From: Pelagibacteraceae bacterium AG-390-A02
GTDB taxonomy: Bacteria; Pseudomonadota; Alphaproteobacteria; Pelagibacterales; Pelagibacteraceae
Length of the DNA stretch: 63,560 bases
NCBI GenBank assembly: GCA_003278165.1
Contig: QCGU01000004.1
Location: 1 to 63,560 of the forward strand
Direction of reading: 5' to 3'
Shown: piece by piece, positions 40,898 to 49,935 of the stretch
How positions within the stretch are numbered: position 1 is the first letter of the stretch
How the letters are laid out: every line of letters begins with the position of its first letter
Notes under the pieces: model-generated
Told to the model about the DNA's origin: nothing
Databases searched by the model: none
The model's input: the letters and a program-made list of their open reading frames with translations, nothing else
Position numbers and translations under genes: made by a program

Positions 40898-41104
40898 AAT
40901 AAGCCTTGTTATTATTGAAAAGTAGAGCAATGCAGTTATAGAATATGTGGTTTAAACGGCCATAGAGGGGCTTTATTTTGTTATATCTCGATTTATAGTA
41001 CAACTGAAGGATGTATAACACTATTCATACTAAAATACGCTTAAATATTGAAAAAACATTCATTTTACTTGTTTTTTTAACAATAAACTAGGCTAAAAAA
41101 GCTA

Positions 41105-41392
41105 CTAGATTTCAACTTTTTCAGATCTCAATAAACGCAGCTTTGTTTTAATTCCACCTCTACCCGAGTATCCACCAAGGCCTCCATCAGAACGAATTAC
41201 TCTATGACATGGTATTTTAGGAGCATAAGGGTTTTTTCCACATGCATTAGCTACAGCACGGGCTGATTTTGGGCTTTTTATGCCAATCGCTACCTCTTTA
41301 TAGGTTTTTACTGTGCCTTTCGGTATAGTTTTGAGATATTTCCATACTTTTTGCTGAAATTTTGTTCCTTTCAATTTCATATTATAAACCAA
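41105..41392 (-). CDS. Short methylated-DNA-protein cysteine methyltransferase (isolated DNA-binding/active-site domain)
   Basis: GTKFQQKVWKYLKTIPKGTVKTYKEVA...PYAPKIPCHRVIRSDGGLGGYSGG-like region with PCHRV. Confidence 0.88.
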   Translation of the reverse strand: MVYNMKLKGTKFQQKVWKYLKTIPKGTVKTYKEVAIGIKSPKSARAVANACGKNPYAPKIPCHRVIRSDGGLGGYSGRGGIKTKLRLLRSEKVEI

Positions 41393-41853
41393 CTAAAACC
41401 TTCAAACATTGCTATTCCATATATTGAATGTCTTAAAAGAAATATACAAGATGTTTTTATTGGTTTTCCTGTTTTTTTTGCGAAAATACCTTGTCCTGTA
41501 AAAGGTAAAAATACCAACAGTGGAGCCAAAGTTGTTATTGCTCCAAAAATAAGCCCTGAAAAATAAGACATTTTAATTCCAATATAAATAAAGAAAATAT
41601 AGTAAATAACTGCCCAAGATATTGATATAGAATAGTGAAAAACCCACCCAAGTAAGATTTCATATTTAAATTCAGGTTTTTCAATAATGGTTGGGTTAAA
41701 AAAAGTACCATTTTTAATCATATAATAGGTCCATCTACCTACAATTCCCCAAGATGGCTCTGGAATACCTATTTTTTTTAATAAATAACCCAAAATATCT
41801 AAAATGATGCAAGAAAATATGCCTGCAACCAAAATGCTTAAAATATCAATCAA
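41377..41853 (-). CDS. DUF2938-type membrane protein
   Basis: ~4 TM; GWVFHYSISISWAVIYY...PLLVFLPFTGQGIFAKKTGKPI. Confidence 0.65.
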   Translation of the reverse strand: MIDILSILVAGIFSCIILDILGYLLKKIGIPEPSWGIVGRWTYYMIKNGTFFNPTIIEKPEFKYEILLGWVFHYSISISWAVIYYIFFIYIGIKMSYFSGLIFGAITTLAPLLVFLPFTGQGIFAKKTGKPIKTSCIFLLRHSIYGIAMFEGFSWFII

Positions 41854-41860
41854 TATTAAC

Positions 41861-42031
41861 TCAATAAAAATTTAAAATTATAAAGCAAATAACAAAGAAA
41901 ACAGCTAAAATAGACAAATAAATCGTTTCTAGAGTTTTTCCTTTTTTTTTGTAATGAATAAAGCTTAATATTACAAAACCAATTGAAGTTATTAGAAAAT
42001 ATATTGGTTCAATTACTCCATCTATTCCCAT
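41861..42031 (-). CDS. Small two-TM protein (56 aa), not in the supplied ORF track
   Basis: Own translation: MGIDGVIEPIYFLITSIGFVILSFIHYKKKGKTLETIYLSILAVFFVICFIILNFY*; directly upstream of the DUF2938 gene. Confidence 0.6.
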   Translation of the reverse strand: MGIDGVIEPIYFLITSIGFVILSFIHYKKKGKTLETIYLSILAVFFVICFIILNFY

Positions 42032-42129
42032 TATTAATTCTTATTACATACTTATTTTGATCACAATGTCGTTAATTGTCCTTTAAAAAATATTAATTAT
42101 TTGATTTGACAAATTAAAACTCTTGATAT

Positions 42130-42164
42130 ATTACTAATGATAATTAATTGTTATCATTAGTAAT
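42130..42164. repeat. Perfect 14-bp inverted repeat with 7-bp spacer (lox/dif-like geometry) next to the recombinase start codon
   Basis: ATTACTAATGATAA-TTAATTG-TTATCATTAGTAAT. Confidence 0.95.
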
Positions 42165-42167
42165 TAT

Positions 42168-43121
42168 ATGAATAAACTAACTACAGATCTAAAATCGCTT
42201 CATGAAGCAACTTTAAACAATCTTAAAAACTCTAAATCAATTAACACATTAAGAGCTTACAAATCAGATTTTAGAGATTTTGGTGCTTTTTGTGCAAAAC
42301 ACGGTTTTAAATCTTTGCCATCAGAGCCAAAAGTTGTTTCTTTATACATAACACATCTATCAAAAAATTCGAAAATAAGCACTTTAAGAAGACGGCTGGT
42401 GTCTATAAGTATGGTTCATAAGCTAAAAGGTCATTATTTAGATACAAAACATCCAATGATTATTGAAAATTTAATGGGTATAAGAAGAGTTAAAGGGAGC
42501 ATTCAAATTGGTAAAAAACCTATATTAATCAATCATTTAAGATCAATTATAAATGTAATAAATGATCAAAAAATAGAAGATATTAAAAAGTTTAGAGATA
42601 AATCAATCATTTTAATTGGCTTTGGAGGAGGTTTTAGAAGATCAGAAATTATTTCAATTGATTATGAAGATTTGGAGTTTGTTAACGAGGGTATTAAAAT
42701 TAATATTAAAAAATCAAAAACAGATCAATTTGGCGAAGGTTTCATTAAAGGACTACCCTACTTTACCAACGAAATTTATTGTCCAGTTACAAACCTCCAA
42801 AAATGGTTAGAAATCTCTAAAATTAAAAGTGGACCTATTTTTAGAAGATTTTATAAAGGTTCATCGTTGACTGACAAAAGATTAACAGATCAATCAGTTG
42901 TTATATTGATGAAAAAATACCTTAATTTAGCAGGCATTGAAAATAAGAACTTTTCAGGTCATAGTTTAAGATCTGGATTTGCAACTGTTGCAGCCGATTC
43001 AGGAGCCGATGAAAGAAGCATCATGGCTATGACAGGTCATAAAACAACGCAAATGGTAAGAAGATATATTAGAGAAGCAAATTTATTTAAAAATAATGCT
43101 TTAAATAAAGTTAAGATATGA
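42168..43121 (+). CDS. Tyrosine recombinase / Cre-like site-specific integrase
   Basis: Catalytic residues: R in GGGFRRSEI, HSLRSG, GHKTTQMVRRYIRE; N-terminal SAM-like domain. Confidence 0.93.
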   Translation: MNKLTTDLKSLHEATLNNLKNSKSINTLRAYKSDFRDFGAFCAKHGFKSLPSEPKVVSLYITHLSKNSKISTLRRRLVSISMVHKLKGHYLDTKHPMIIENLMGIRRVKGSIQIGKKPILINHLRSIINVINDQKIEDIKKFRDKSIILIGFGGGFRRSEIISIDYEDLEFVNEGIKINIKKSKTDQFGEGFIKGLPYFTNEIYCPVTNLQKWLEISKIKSGPIFRRFYKGSSLTDKRLTDQSVVILMKKYLNLAGIENKNFSGHSLRSGFATVAADSGADERSIMAMTGHKTTQMVRRYIREANLFKNNALNKVKI

Positions 43122-44089
43122 ACAAAGAAATATTAATCATTGGATGCGGTTATTGGGGCTCAATAATAATTAATTGTTTTAAAAAACTTAAAAAATTTAA
43201 AAAAATTTACATTTGTGACAAAGATCCAGAAAAAATAAAAGTAATTAAAAAAAGATTTGGAAATTTTGTTAATGAAATAAATATACAAGATATTTCAAAA
43301 AAAAAAGGTATTAAAAATATTTATATTGCAACACCGCCAAGTAAAAATTTAGAATTATTAAAAAAATTATTACCATTAAATAAAAATATATTATTAGAAA
43401 AACCTGGATTTAGTAAATTAGTTGATTTTAAAATAATAAAAAGAGAGTTAAAAAATTCGAAAAGTAAACTCAGATTTGGTTATATATATCTTTTTCATGA
43501 CTATATAAAATTAATAAAAAAAATTATAAATAAAAAAAATTTTGGAAAAATAAAATATATTAAATTTCAAAGACAAAATTTTGGACCAATAAGAAGTGAT
43601 GTTAATTCATTTGCGGATTTAGCTACACATGATTTAAGTATTTTAAAATTTTTATTTAAAGAAAAAGTTTATTTAAAAAATTTTACTAAACACGACGTTT
43701 TAAGATTTAACAGTGGAGACATAATATCAGCAAATTTTTTAGTAAATAAAATACCTGTAGATATTAATGTAAGTTGGCTTAACCCTGAAAAAATTAGAAA
43801 AATTACAATTATAAGTGATAAAAATATGATTTTATTTGATGAAATGAATTTAGAACGACCAATACAGATTTTTAATAATTATGCAAACTATCCAAAACTT
43901 GCAAAATTTACTAAAAGTTACTTAACTCAAAAAGCATTTGTTTATAAAGGAAAATCAAAATACGTTAAATTAAAAGAAAAAAAATCATTAGATAACGAGA
44001 TTTTAGACTTTTTAAATAACAAAAAAATTATAGCAGACATAAATTTTGCTGAAGATATAATCAAAATTTCAAACAAAGTTATAAATTAA
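43118..44089 (+). CDS. Gfo/Idh/MocA-family oxidoreductase
   Basis: IIGCGYWGSIIINCF...YIATPPSKNLELLKKLLPLNKNILLEKPGFSK. Confidence 0.88.
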   Translation: MNKEILIIGCGYWGSIIINCFKKLKKFKKIYICDKDPEKIKVIKKRFGNFVNEINIQDISKKKGIKNIYIATPPSKNLELLKKLLPLNKNILLEKPGFSKLVDFKIIKRELKNSKSKLRFGYIYLFHDYIKLIKKIINKKNFGKIKYIKFQRQNFGPIRSDVNSFADLATHDLSILKFLFKEKVYLKNFTKHDVLRFNSGDIISANFLVNKIPVDINVSWLNPEKIRKITIISDKNMILFDEMNLERPIQIFNNYANYPKLAKFTKSYLTQKAFVYKGKSKYVKLKEKKSLDNEILDFLNNKKIIADINFAEDIIKISNKVIN

Positions 44090-45180
44090 TAACTATTTAA
44101 TACATAACAAATTTTTTTTTGGTCGCTAATACTTAAATATGGATCAATTGGTAAACTTAAGCAATGATTAGCAATAAATTCAGCATTTACAAAATTTTTG
44201 CTTTTAAAAATATTCTTAAAACAATCAAGTTTATTTATAGATATTGGATAGTGAATTCCATATTGAATATTATTTTTATCTAAAATTTTAATTAGCCTAT
44301 TTCTATTTTTTACTAATATTACATATTGATGATAAACAGCATGTTTGCTGTATTGCAAGACATCAATTTTTTTATTTTTAATTGTTTTTTTGTAGAAATT
44401 AGCAATTTTTGATCTTTTTAAGTTATTTTTACTTAAACTTTTTAATTTAAGGTTTAATAAGCTGGCTTGTATTGTGTCTAATCTACTATTAACTCCTATC
44501 ATCTCATGTTTGTGTTTAAATTTTGATCCTAAATTTCTTAATCTAATTAGTTTTTCATAAAATTTTTTGTTGTTAGTAGTTATCATCCCTCCATCACCAT
44601 AACATCCTAAATTTTTTCCAGGATAGAAACTGTAACACGCTAGATCACTAAATTTACCTATATTATTAGCATTATTATCTTTACCACCATGTGCTTGAGC
44701 AGAGTCCTCAATAATAAAAATTTTTTTTTTTCCTATAATTTTTTTAATTTTTTGAATATTTACAATTCCACCATATAGATTTACAGGTAATATAACTTTT
44801 GTATTTTTATTAATTTTTTTTTTAACTTCTTTTAAAGAAATTAGTGCATCATTTTTATTTACATCTACTAACACAGGTTTAAGGTTATTATTTAATATTG
44901 ATAGTACTGTAGAGATCCAAGTCATTGCTGGAACTATAACTTCAGAATTTTTAGGCAAATTTAATGTTTTTAAAGCAAGGTATAACGCGTCTGTTCCATT
45001 TGCACATCCAATTGAATATTTTGATTTAGTAAATTTTGAAAAATTATTTTCAAATAAACTTACACTTTTACCAAGAATAAAATCACTTTTTTTGAAATGA
45101 TTTTTTAAAATTTTTATAAATGAAAGATGTATTTTTTTGTCTTGGTTATAAATATCAAAAAACTTTATTTGTTTTCCCAT
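44086..45180 (-). CDS. DegT/DnrJ/EryC1 family PLP-dependent sugar aminotransferase
   Basis: CANGTDALYLALKTL...EDSAQAHGG...ACYSFYPGKNLGCYGDGGMITT. Confidence 0.93.
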   Translation of the reverse strand: MGKQIKFFDIYNQDKKIHLSFIKILKNHFKKSDFILGKSVSLFENNFSKFTKSKYSIGCANGTDALYLALKTLNLPKNSEVIVPAMTWISTVLSILNNNLKPVLVDVNKNDALISLKEVKKKINKNTKVILPVNLYGGIVNIQKIKKIIGKKKIFIIEDSAQAHGGKDNNANNIGKFSDLACYSFYPGKNLGCYGDGGMITTNNKKFYEKLIRLRNLGSKFKHKHEMIGVNSRLDTIQASLLNLKLKSLSKNNLKRSKIANFYKKTIKNKKIDVLQYSKHAVYHQYVILVKNRNRLIKILDKNNIQYGIHYPISINKLDCFKNIFKSKNFVNAEFIANHCLSLPIDPYLSISDQKKICYVLNSY

Positions 45181-47285
45181 ATATATTTGTCTTTATTTTT
45201 GATTTTAAATATTTTAGTTACTATATAATTAGCAATTATAGTATTATTAAATAATTTAAAATATTTTTTTTTGCCCTTTTTGCCAATATTAAAAATTTTT
45301 TTTGGGTATTTTTTAAGATTTGATATCTGTTTTATAATATCTTCTTCATTTTTATAAAAAAGTAACTCATTTTTAGAAAAAAAATCTGATAAATGTAATT
45401 TTTTATCAACAAATGTTGGCATTCCATTTCCAACATAAGTTGCTATCCTGTTGCTAGAAGTGTATTTATAAGGTCCTCCTCTACTAAGATTTAAAGCAAA
45501 TAAAGATTTTTTCATTTCATCATATAAATCATCATTCCATTTTGGTTGTTCGTTATTAAATCCAAAAAAATTAAAATTTAGATTTTTATTATGATCGATT
45601 AATTTGTTTATAAAATTTATCCTATTATCAAAATGATTTTTTTTTAAAGTGCCTCTGTTGATACCATGACTGATTGCATAAAATAAATCTTTTGATTTTT
45701 TTTTTTGATTATAGAATGAAAATTTTTCAATTGAAGGGTCAACAGGCATTGGCATAAAATGAATTTTATTTTGATCTATTTTTGATTTAATATGTTTTTT
45801 ATGCGTTGTAATAAAATATTCATCAATTAAATCGTGATTTTCTTCAATTACTTTTAAATTTTTTTCAGCATTAGGGTCATTTTTTGTTATATGATCTTCG
45901 TACCAAAGAGCTAATTTTGTATTATATTTTTTTTTTATTTCTAAAATACTTTCTCTTGATAATATATTATTATGACCAAATAAGATTAAATTTGGTTTAA
46001 AGTTTTTGCATATAGATAGAATTTGTTTGTCCATGTCTTTATTCTTAATAATTTTTTTAAAAAGGTTTTGAGTGTCAGATTTAATTCTATAGTCAAAATT
46101 TATTACATTATGGTTGTTTTTAATAAAACCATTGGAAATTTTATTTGCTATAGACAAATAATAAGTTCTATATTCCTGTTTTTCACCAAATGTACCTATA
46201 TGTAATATTTTTAAATGTTTATGGTTAATATGATTTAAATTTTTTTCATATTTTAAATTATGATATTTATTCTGCTCTATTTCATTATTTATTAATTGAT
46301 TTTTGAAGTTATATTTTTGAATTTTTTTTAATTTTTTTTGATTATTAATTAAATCATCTATCATTTTAAATAATTCGTTTTTGTTGTTTTTTTTTAAAAT
46401 GAGATTATTGCTGAAAGTTTCTTGTAGACCGCCACTTATTGAGGTTATAACAGCACAACCTCTTGACGAGCTCTCAAGAGCTGTTCTACCAAATGGTTCA
46501 TTCCAGGTTGGGTTTACTACAGATATTGCACTAGTTGAGTATAATTGTAAAATTTTATTGTGTGGTAACCAGTTTTTATTAAACAAGTTTTTGTGACTAT
46601 ATGAATATTTCTCTCTTTTCTCATCACCTACAATGTAGGCTTTCCAATCTTTATGTTTGTTTAATATTTTTAGTATAGCTTTTAAAAAAATGTGAAAACC
46701 TTTTGATCGATTTAATTTACCTGAAAAAATAATTATATTTTTTTTATTTGAATTAAATTTTTTAGGTTTAGAAATAATATTATAAATTACATGAGTATTA
46801 TTTTTATCATTTTCCTCTAAATTTTTAAAAAAACTTTTTTTTAAAAAATTACTAACAAAAACTATATTTTCACAGTTATTTAATAAAAAAATTTTTTTTT
46901 GATTATTTATCAAATTATTTTCTTTATAAAATTCATTATGTAAAAATAATGATAACTTAATTTGAGGATTTTTTTTTAATAAATATTCAGCATAATTTGG
47001 TCTATTATGAACTTCAACAGTCTTTAAATTTTTAAATAATTCTAAATTATAGATTTTCTTAATATAATTTGTATTAGTAAAAAGTTTATTTTTAACTTCT
47101 ATTTCGAAGACATTATCGTTCAAATATTCACCTTTACCTTTACTGGCAAAAATTATCGTATTTTCTGATTTTTTTTGTTTTTTGAGAAATTCATTTACAT
47201 ACAAAGAAACAGCACCACAATTTTTTTTAAAAAATGATTCTTTAAGAGGTAAAATTATACCATGGTTGTACGTTTGCTTTTTCAT
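45165..47285 (-). CDS. Two-domain glycosyltransferase (GT4-like N-terminal, second GT1/CgeB-like C-terminal domain)
   Basis: IIFSGKLNRSKGFHIFLKAI...NPTWNEPFGRTALESSSRGCAVITSISGG; second unit ending NLSRGGPYKYTSSNRIATYVGNGMPTFVD. Confidence 0.82.
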   Translation of the reverse strand: MKKQTYNHGIILPLKESFFKKNCGAVSLYVNEFLKKQKKSENTIIFASKGKGEYLNDNVFEIEVKNKLFTNTNYIKKIYNLELFKNLKTVEVHNRPNYAEYLLKKNPQIKLSLFLHNEFYKENNLINNQKKIFLLNNCENIVFVSNFLKKSFFKNLEENDKNNTHVIYNIISKPKKFNSNKKNIIIFSGKLNRSKGFHIFLKAILKILNKHKDWKAYIVGDEKREKYSYSHKNLFNKNWLPHNKILQLYSTSAISVVNPTWNEPFGRTALESSSRGCAVITSISGGLQETFSNNLILKKNNKNELFKMIDDLINNQKKLKKIQKYNFKNQLINNEIEQNKYHNLKYEKNLNHINHKHLKILHIGTFGEKQEYRTYYLSIANKISNGFIKNNHNVINFDYRIKSDTQNLFKKIIKNKDMDKQILSICKNFKPNLILFGHNNILSRESILEIKKKYNTKLALWYEDHITKNDPNAEKNLKVIEENHDLIDEYFITTHKKHIKSKIDQNKIHFMPMPVDPSIEKFSFYNQKKKSKDLFYAISHGINRGTLKKNHFDNRINFINKLIDHNKNLNFNFFGFNNEQPKWNDDLYDEMKKSLFALNLSRGGPYKYTSSNRIATYVGNGMPTFVDKKLHLSDFFSKNELLFYKNEEDIIKQISNLKKYPKKIFNIGKKGKKKYFKLFNNTIIANYIVTKIFKIKNKDKYIWENK

Positions 47286-47348
47286 TGCATTTTAGATTAA
47301 AGAATTTTGTTTATACAATATTATAGTGTAAATTTAAAAAATAATCTC

Positions 47349-48065
47349 ATGAAATTAAAAAAAATTAAAGTTAACAATGAATTTTTTAGTATTTATTTTA
47401 ATAAGGGTGTATTTATGCCTACAGCTACTACTGATTTTTTAATTAAAGATTTTTTAAAAAAAAATTATAAAATTAAAAATAAAAAAATATTAGATCTAGG
47501 CTGTGGCAGTGGAATAATATCTATTATCCTTGCAGATAAAATTAAAAACAATACTTTTTTTGCCTCCGATATCAGTAATAAAGCAGTAATGTGTTCAAAA
47601 CGAAATTTTTTAAATTTTAAAATTAACGGAGAAGTAAAAAAGGGAAATATGCTCAAGCCATGGTCGAATTATAAATTTGATTATATAATCAATGATGTTT
47701 CAGGAATCTCATCAAGTTTGGCAAAAAAATCAAAATGGTTTAAAAATGTTCCTGCATTGACTGGTGCTGACGGAACTAGTTTAACCTTATCTGTAATAAA
47801 AAATTCCATTAAATTTCTTAAAAATAAAGGTTGTTTATATTTGCCACTTATCTCACTCTCAAATGAAAAGAAAATAATAGATATAGCAAAAAAATATTTC
47901 AAAAAAATAAAAATTATTTCAAAAAATTATTGGTTCCTTCCAGTTGATTTAGAAAAGCACACAACGTTATTAAATAAATTAAAAAAAAAGAATAATATAA
48001 ATTTTGAATATAAATTTGGTAAATATGTCTGTTATACTAAAGTTTTAGAATTAAAAAAAAATTAA
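47349..48065 (+). CDS. Class I SAM-dependent methyltransferase (PrmC-like fold, no NPPY)
   Basis: KILDLGCGSGIISIILADKI...DYIINDVSGISSSLAKKSKWF; start inferred at ATG 47349. Confidence 0.75.
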   Translation: MKLKKIKVNNEFFSIYFNKGVFMPTATTDFLIKDFLKKNYKIKNKKILDLGCGSGIISIILADKIKNNTFFASDISNKAVMCSKRNFLNFKINGEVKKGNMLKPWSNYKFDYIINDVSGISSSLAKKSKWFKNVPALTGADGTSLTLSVIKNSIKFLKNKGCLYLPLISLSNEKKIIDIAKKYFKKIKIISKNYWFLPVDLEKHTTLLNKLKKKNNINFEYKFGKYVCYTKVLELKKN

Positions 48066-48754
48066 ATTCCACCATCAATTTCAATATTAGAACCATTAAT
48101 GTAATTTGATTTAACAATAACATTTATAACGTTATATATATTTTTTATATCTCCTAACTTTTTATTTGGTATTTCATCTAATAATTTTTTTTTTATTTTA
48201 TATGGAATGTTTTCGAATAGTTTTGTTTTAAAATAACCTAATTTTATACAATTAGATGTAATGTTATAACTTGTGTATTCTTTTGCCAAACATTTTGAAT
48301 AGCCAGAAATAGCTTCCTTAGTTGATGAGTAAAGTGAAATTCCAACATCTCCTCTACTTGCTCTTTTTGATGTAAAAAAAATAAATCGACCGTAATTTTG
48401 CTCAATCATTAAGCTTAATATTTTTTTAGTTAAGTAAATAGTAGAAAGAACATTGATTTTAAAAACATTTTCTATTTCTTTGCTGTTAAGATTTATTATT
48501 AATTTATCAGCCTTAGCTGTAGCAAGATTGATAAACTTAATATCTGTAAGTAATTTTTTATTTTTTTTTATAAATAAATCTATTTTTTTTTGGTTAGTTA
48601 AATCTAATTTTAAATAAATAATTTTTTTATTTTTTGAATTTATTTTCTTTAAATTTTTTTTTGTATTATAAGTTATAATAACATCGTCCTGTTTAACAAG
48701 TTTTTTTGATAACTCATAACCTATATCTGACGATCCACCCACGATTAAATACAT
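48062..48754 (-). CDS. SDR-family oxidoreductase (FabG-like); start inferred at internal ATG
   Basis: MYLIVGGSSDIGYELSKKL...GISLYSSTKEAISGYSKCLAKEY (YxxxK). Confidence 0.88.
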   Translation of the reverse strand: MYLIVGGSSDIGYELSKKLVKQDDVIITYNTKKNLKKINSKNKKIIYLKLDLTNQKKIDLFIKKNKKLLTDIKFINLATAKADKLIINLNSKEIENVFKINVLSTIYLTKKILSLMIEQNYGRFIFFTSKRASRGDVGISLYSSTKEAISGYSKCLAKEYTSYNITSNCIKLGYFKTKLFENIPYKIKKKLLDEIPNKKLGDIKNIYNVINVIVKSNYINGSNIEIDGGI

Positions 48755-49698
48755 TATACCTCCATTATTGTTGATGCTATTGACAAGCCAACTCCAAATC
48801 CACAAATAAGAATTTTATCTCCTTTTGAAATCATTTTTTTTTTACGTAATTCATATAGACAAAGTGGAATGGTAGATGAAACAGTATTACCAAACCTGTC
48901 ATAATTTTTATAAATTTTATTTAATGGTATATCTAATTTTCTTATTAAATTTTCTATAACAATTTTACTAGCTTGATGAAAAATAACATATTTTAATTCA
49001 TCTAAAGTGACTTTATTTTCTTTAAGTGTTTTTCTTACTATTTGTGGGACATAATTCATTGTAAATATTAATACTTTTCTACCATCCATTGATAATTCAG
49101 GAATTTTATTTTTTACAAATTGATTTCCACTAAAATGTAATTTTAAATCATTTTCTCCAGATCCGTCTGTATAAAAAATATATTGTTTTTTTTTATTTTT
49201 TCTTTTTTTAACCAATATAGCTGTAGCTCCATCTGAAAAAAGTGTTAAACATGATTTATTATCTTTTTTAATATTTTTTGTGTATGTATCAGAACAAATA
49301 ATCAAGACATTATTAATTAAATTATCTTGAAGTAATAATTGAGCATTGTAAAGACCATAAACAAATCCTGTGCACCCCTGATTTATATCATATGCAATAA
49401 TATTTTTTTTTAATCCTAATCTATTTTGAATAACGCATGCATTAGTTGGTAAAAAAAATTCAGGAGATTGTGTTACATAAATTAAGGCATCAATTTTCTT
49501 ATTTTTTTTTGTTATTTTTTTTGCAGCACTTATTGCTAATTTGATTGCAGACTCATCTTTAGATGAATGATAGACATTCTTTATACCAGTTTTTTCAATT
49601 ATTTTTAAATAATCCCACTTATATTTTGCGCATAACTTTTTGATTGAAATTTTATTTTTTGGTAATTTTACTTCTATTTGGGTTATAGCCCCATTCAT
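48754..49698 (-). CDS. 3-oxoacyl-ACP synthase III (KASIII/FabH-like)
   Basis: Cys-His-Asn triad in NQGCTGF, FHQAS, GNTVSSTIP. Confidence 0.92.
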   Translation of the reverse strand: MNGAITQIEVKLPKNKISIKKLCAKYKWDYLKIIEKTGIKNVYHSSKDESAIKLAISAAKKITKKNKKIDALIYVTQSPEFFLPTNACVIQNRLGLKKNIIAYDINQGCTGFVYGLYNAQLLLQDNLINNVLIICSDTYTKNIKKDNKSCLTLFSDGATAILVKKRKNKKKQYIFYTDGSGENDLKLHFSGNQFVKNKIPELSMDGRKVLIFTMNYVPQIVRKTLKENKVTLDELKYVIFHQASKIVIENLIRKLDIPLNKIYKNYDRFGNTVSSTIPLCLYELRKKKMISKGDKILICGFGVGLSIASTIMEV

Positions 49699-49934
49699 TA
49701 ACTTACCAACTTAGCTTTTTTCAAAATTGAATATATATCTTTAACTGTTTCTGCAGTTGCTAGTTTTTCAAGTTTTGATGCTTTATTTTTAAATTTTTTA
49801 TCTAATGTTGTAAGTATAGACAATTGGCCCAAAGAGTCCCACTCCTCAATGTTTCTACTACTTGATTTCAAATCTATATTGCTTTTAGTTTTTAAACATT
49901 TTTTTATTATTTTAAAAAGTTCTGATTGTTTCAT
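49698..49934 (-). CDS. Acyl carrier protein (start inferred at internal ATG)
   Basis: Phosphopantetheine motif EEWDSLGQLSILTTLDKKF. Confidence 0.82.
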   Translation of the reverse strand: MKQSELFKIIKKCLKTKSNIDLKSSSRNIEEWDSLGQLSILTTLDKKFKNKASKLEKLATAETVKDIYSILKKAKLVS

Positions 49935-49935
49935 T

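Noticed and set aside
40572-42130. Search for a second copy of the tRNA-Glu 3' end as an island att site
   Set aside because: Only short coincidental matches (for example AATTCCCC near 41745, TAGGGGGAC near 40853); no convincing direct repeat.
42130-42164. Interpreting the palindrome as an intrinsic terminator or standard Fur box
   Set aside because: It lies before a start codon with no following T-run, and the TGATAA/TTATCA half-sites are 7 bp apart rather than in the 7-1-7 Fur arrangement; a general operator role is still possible.
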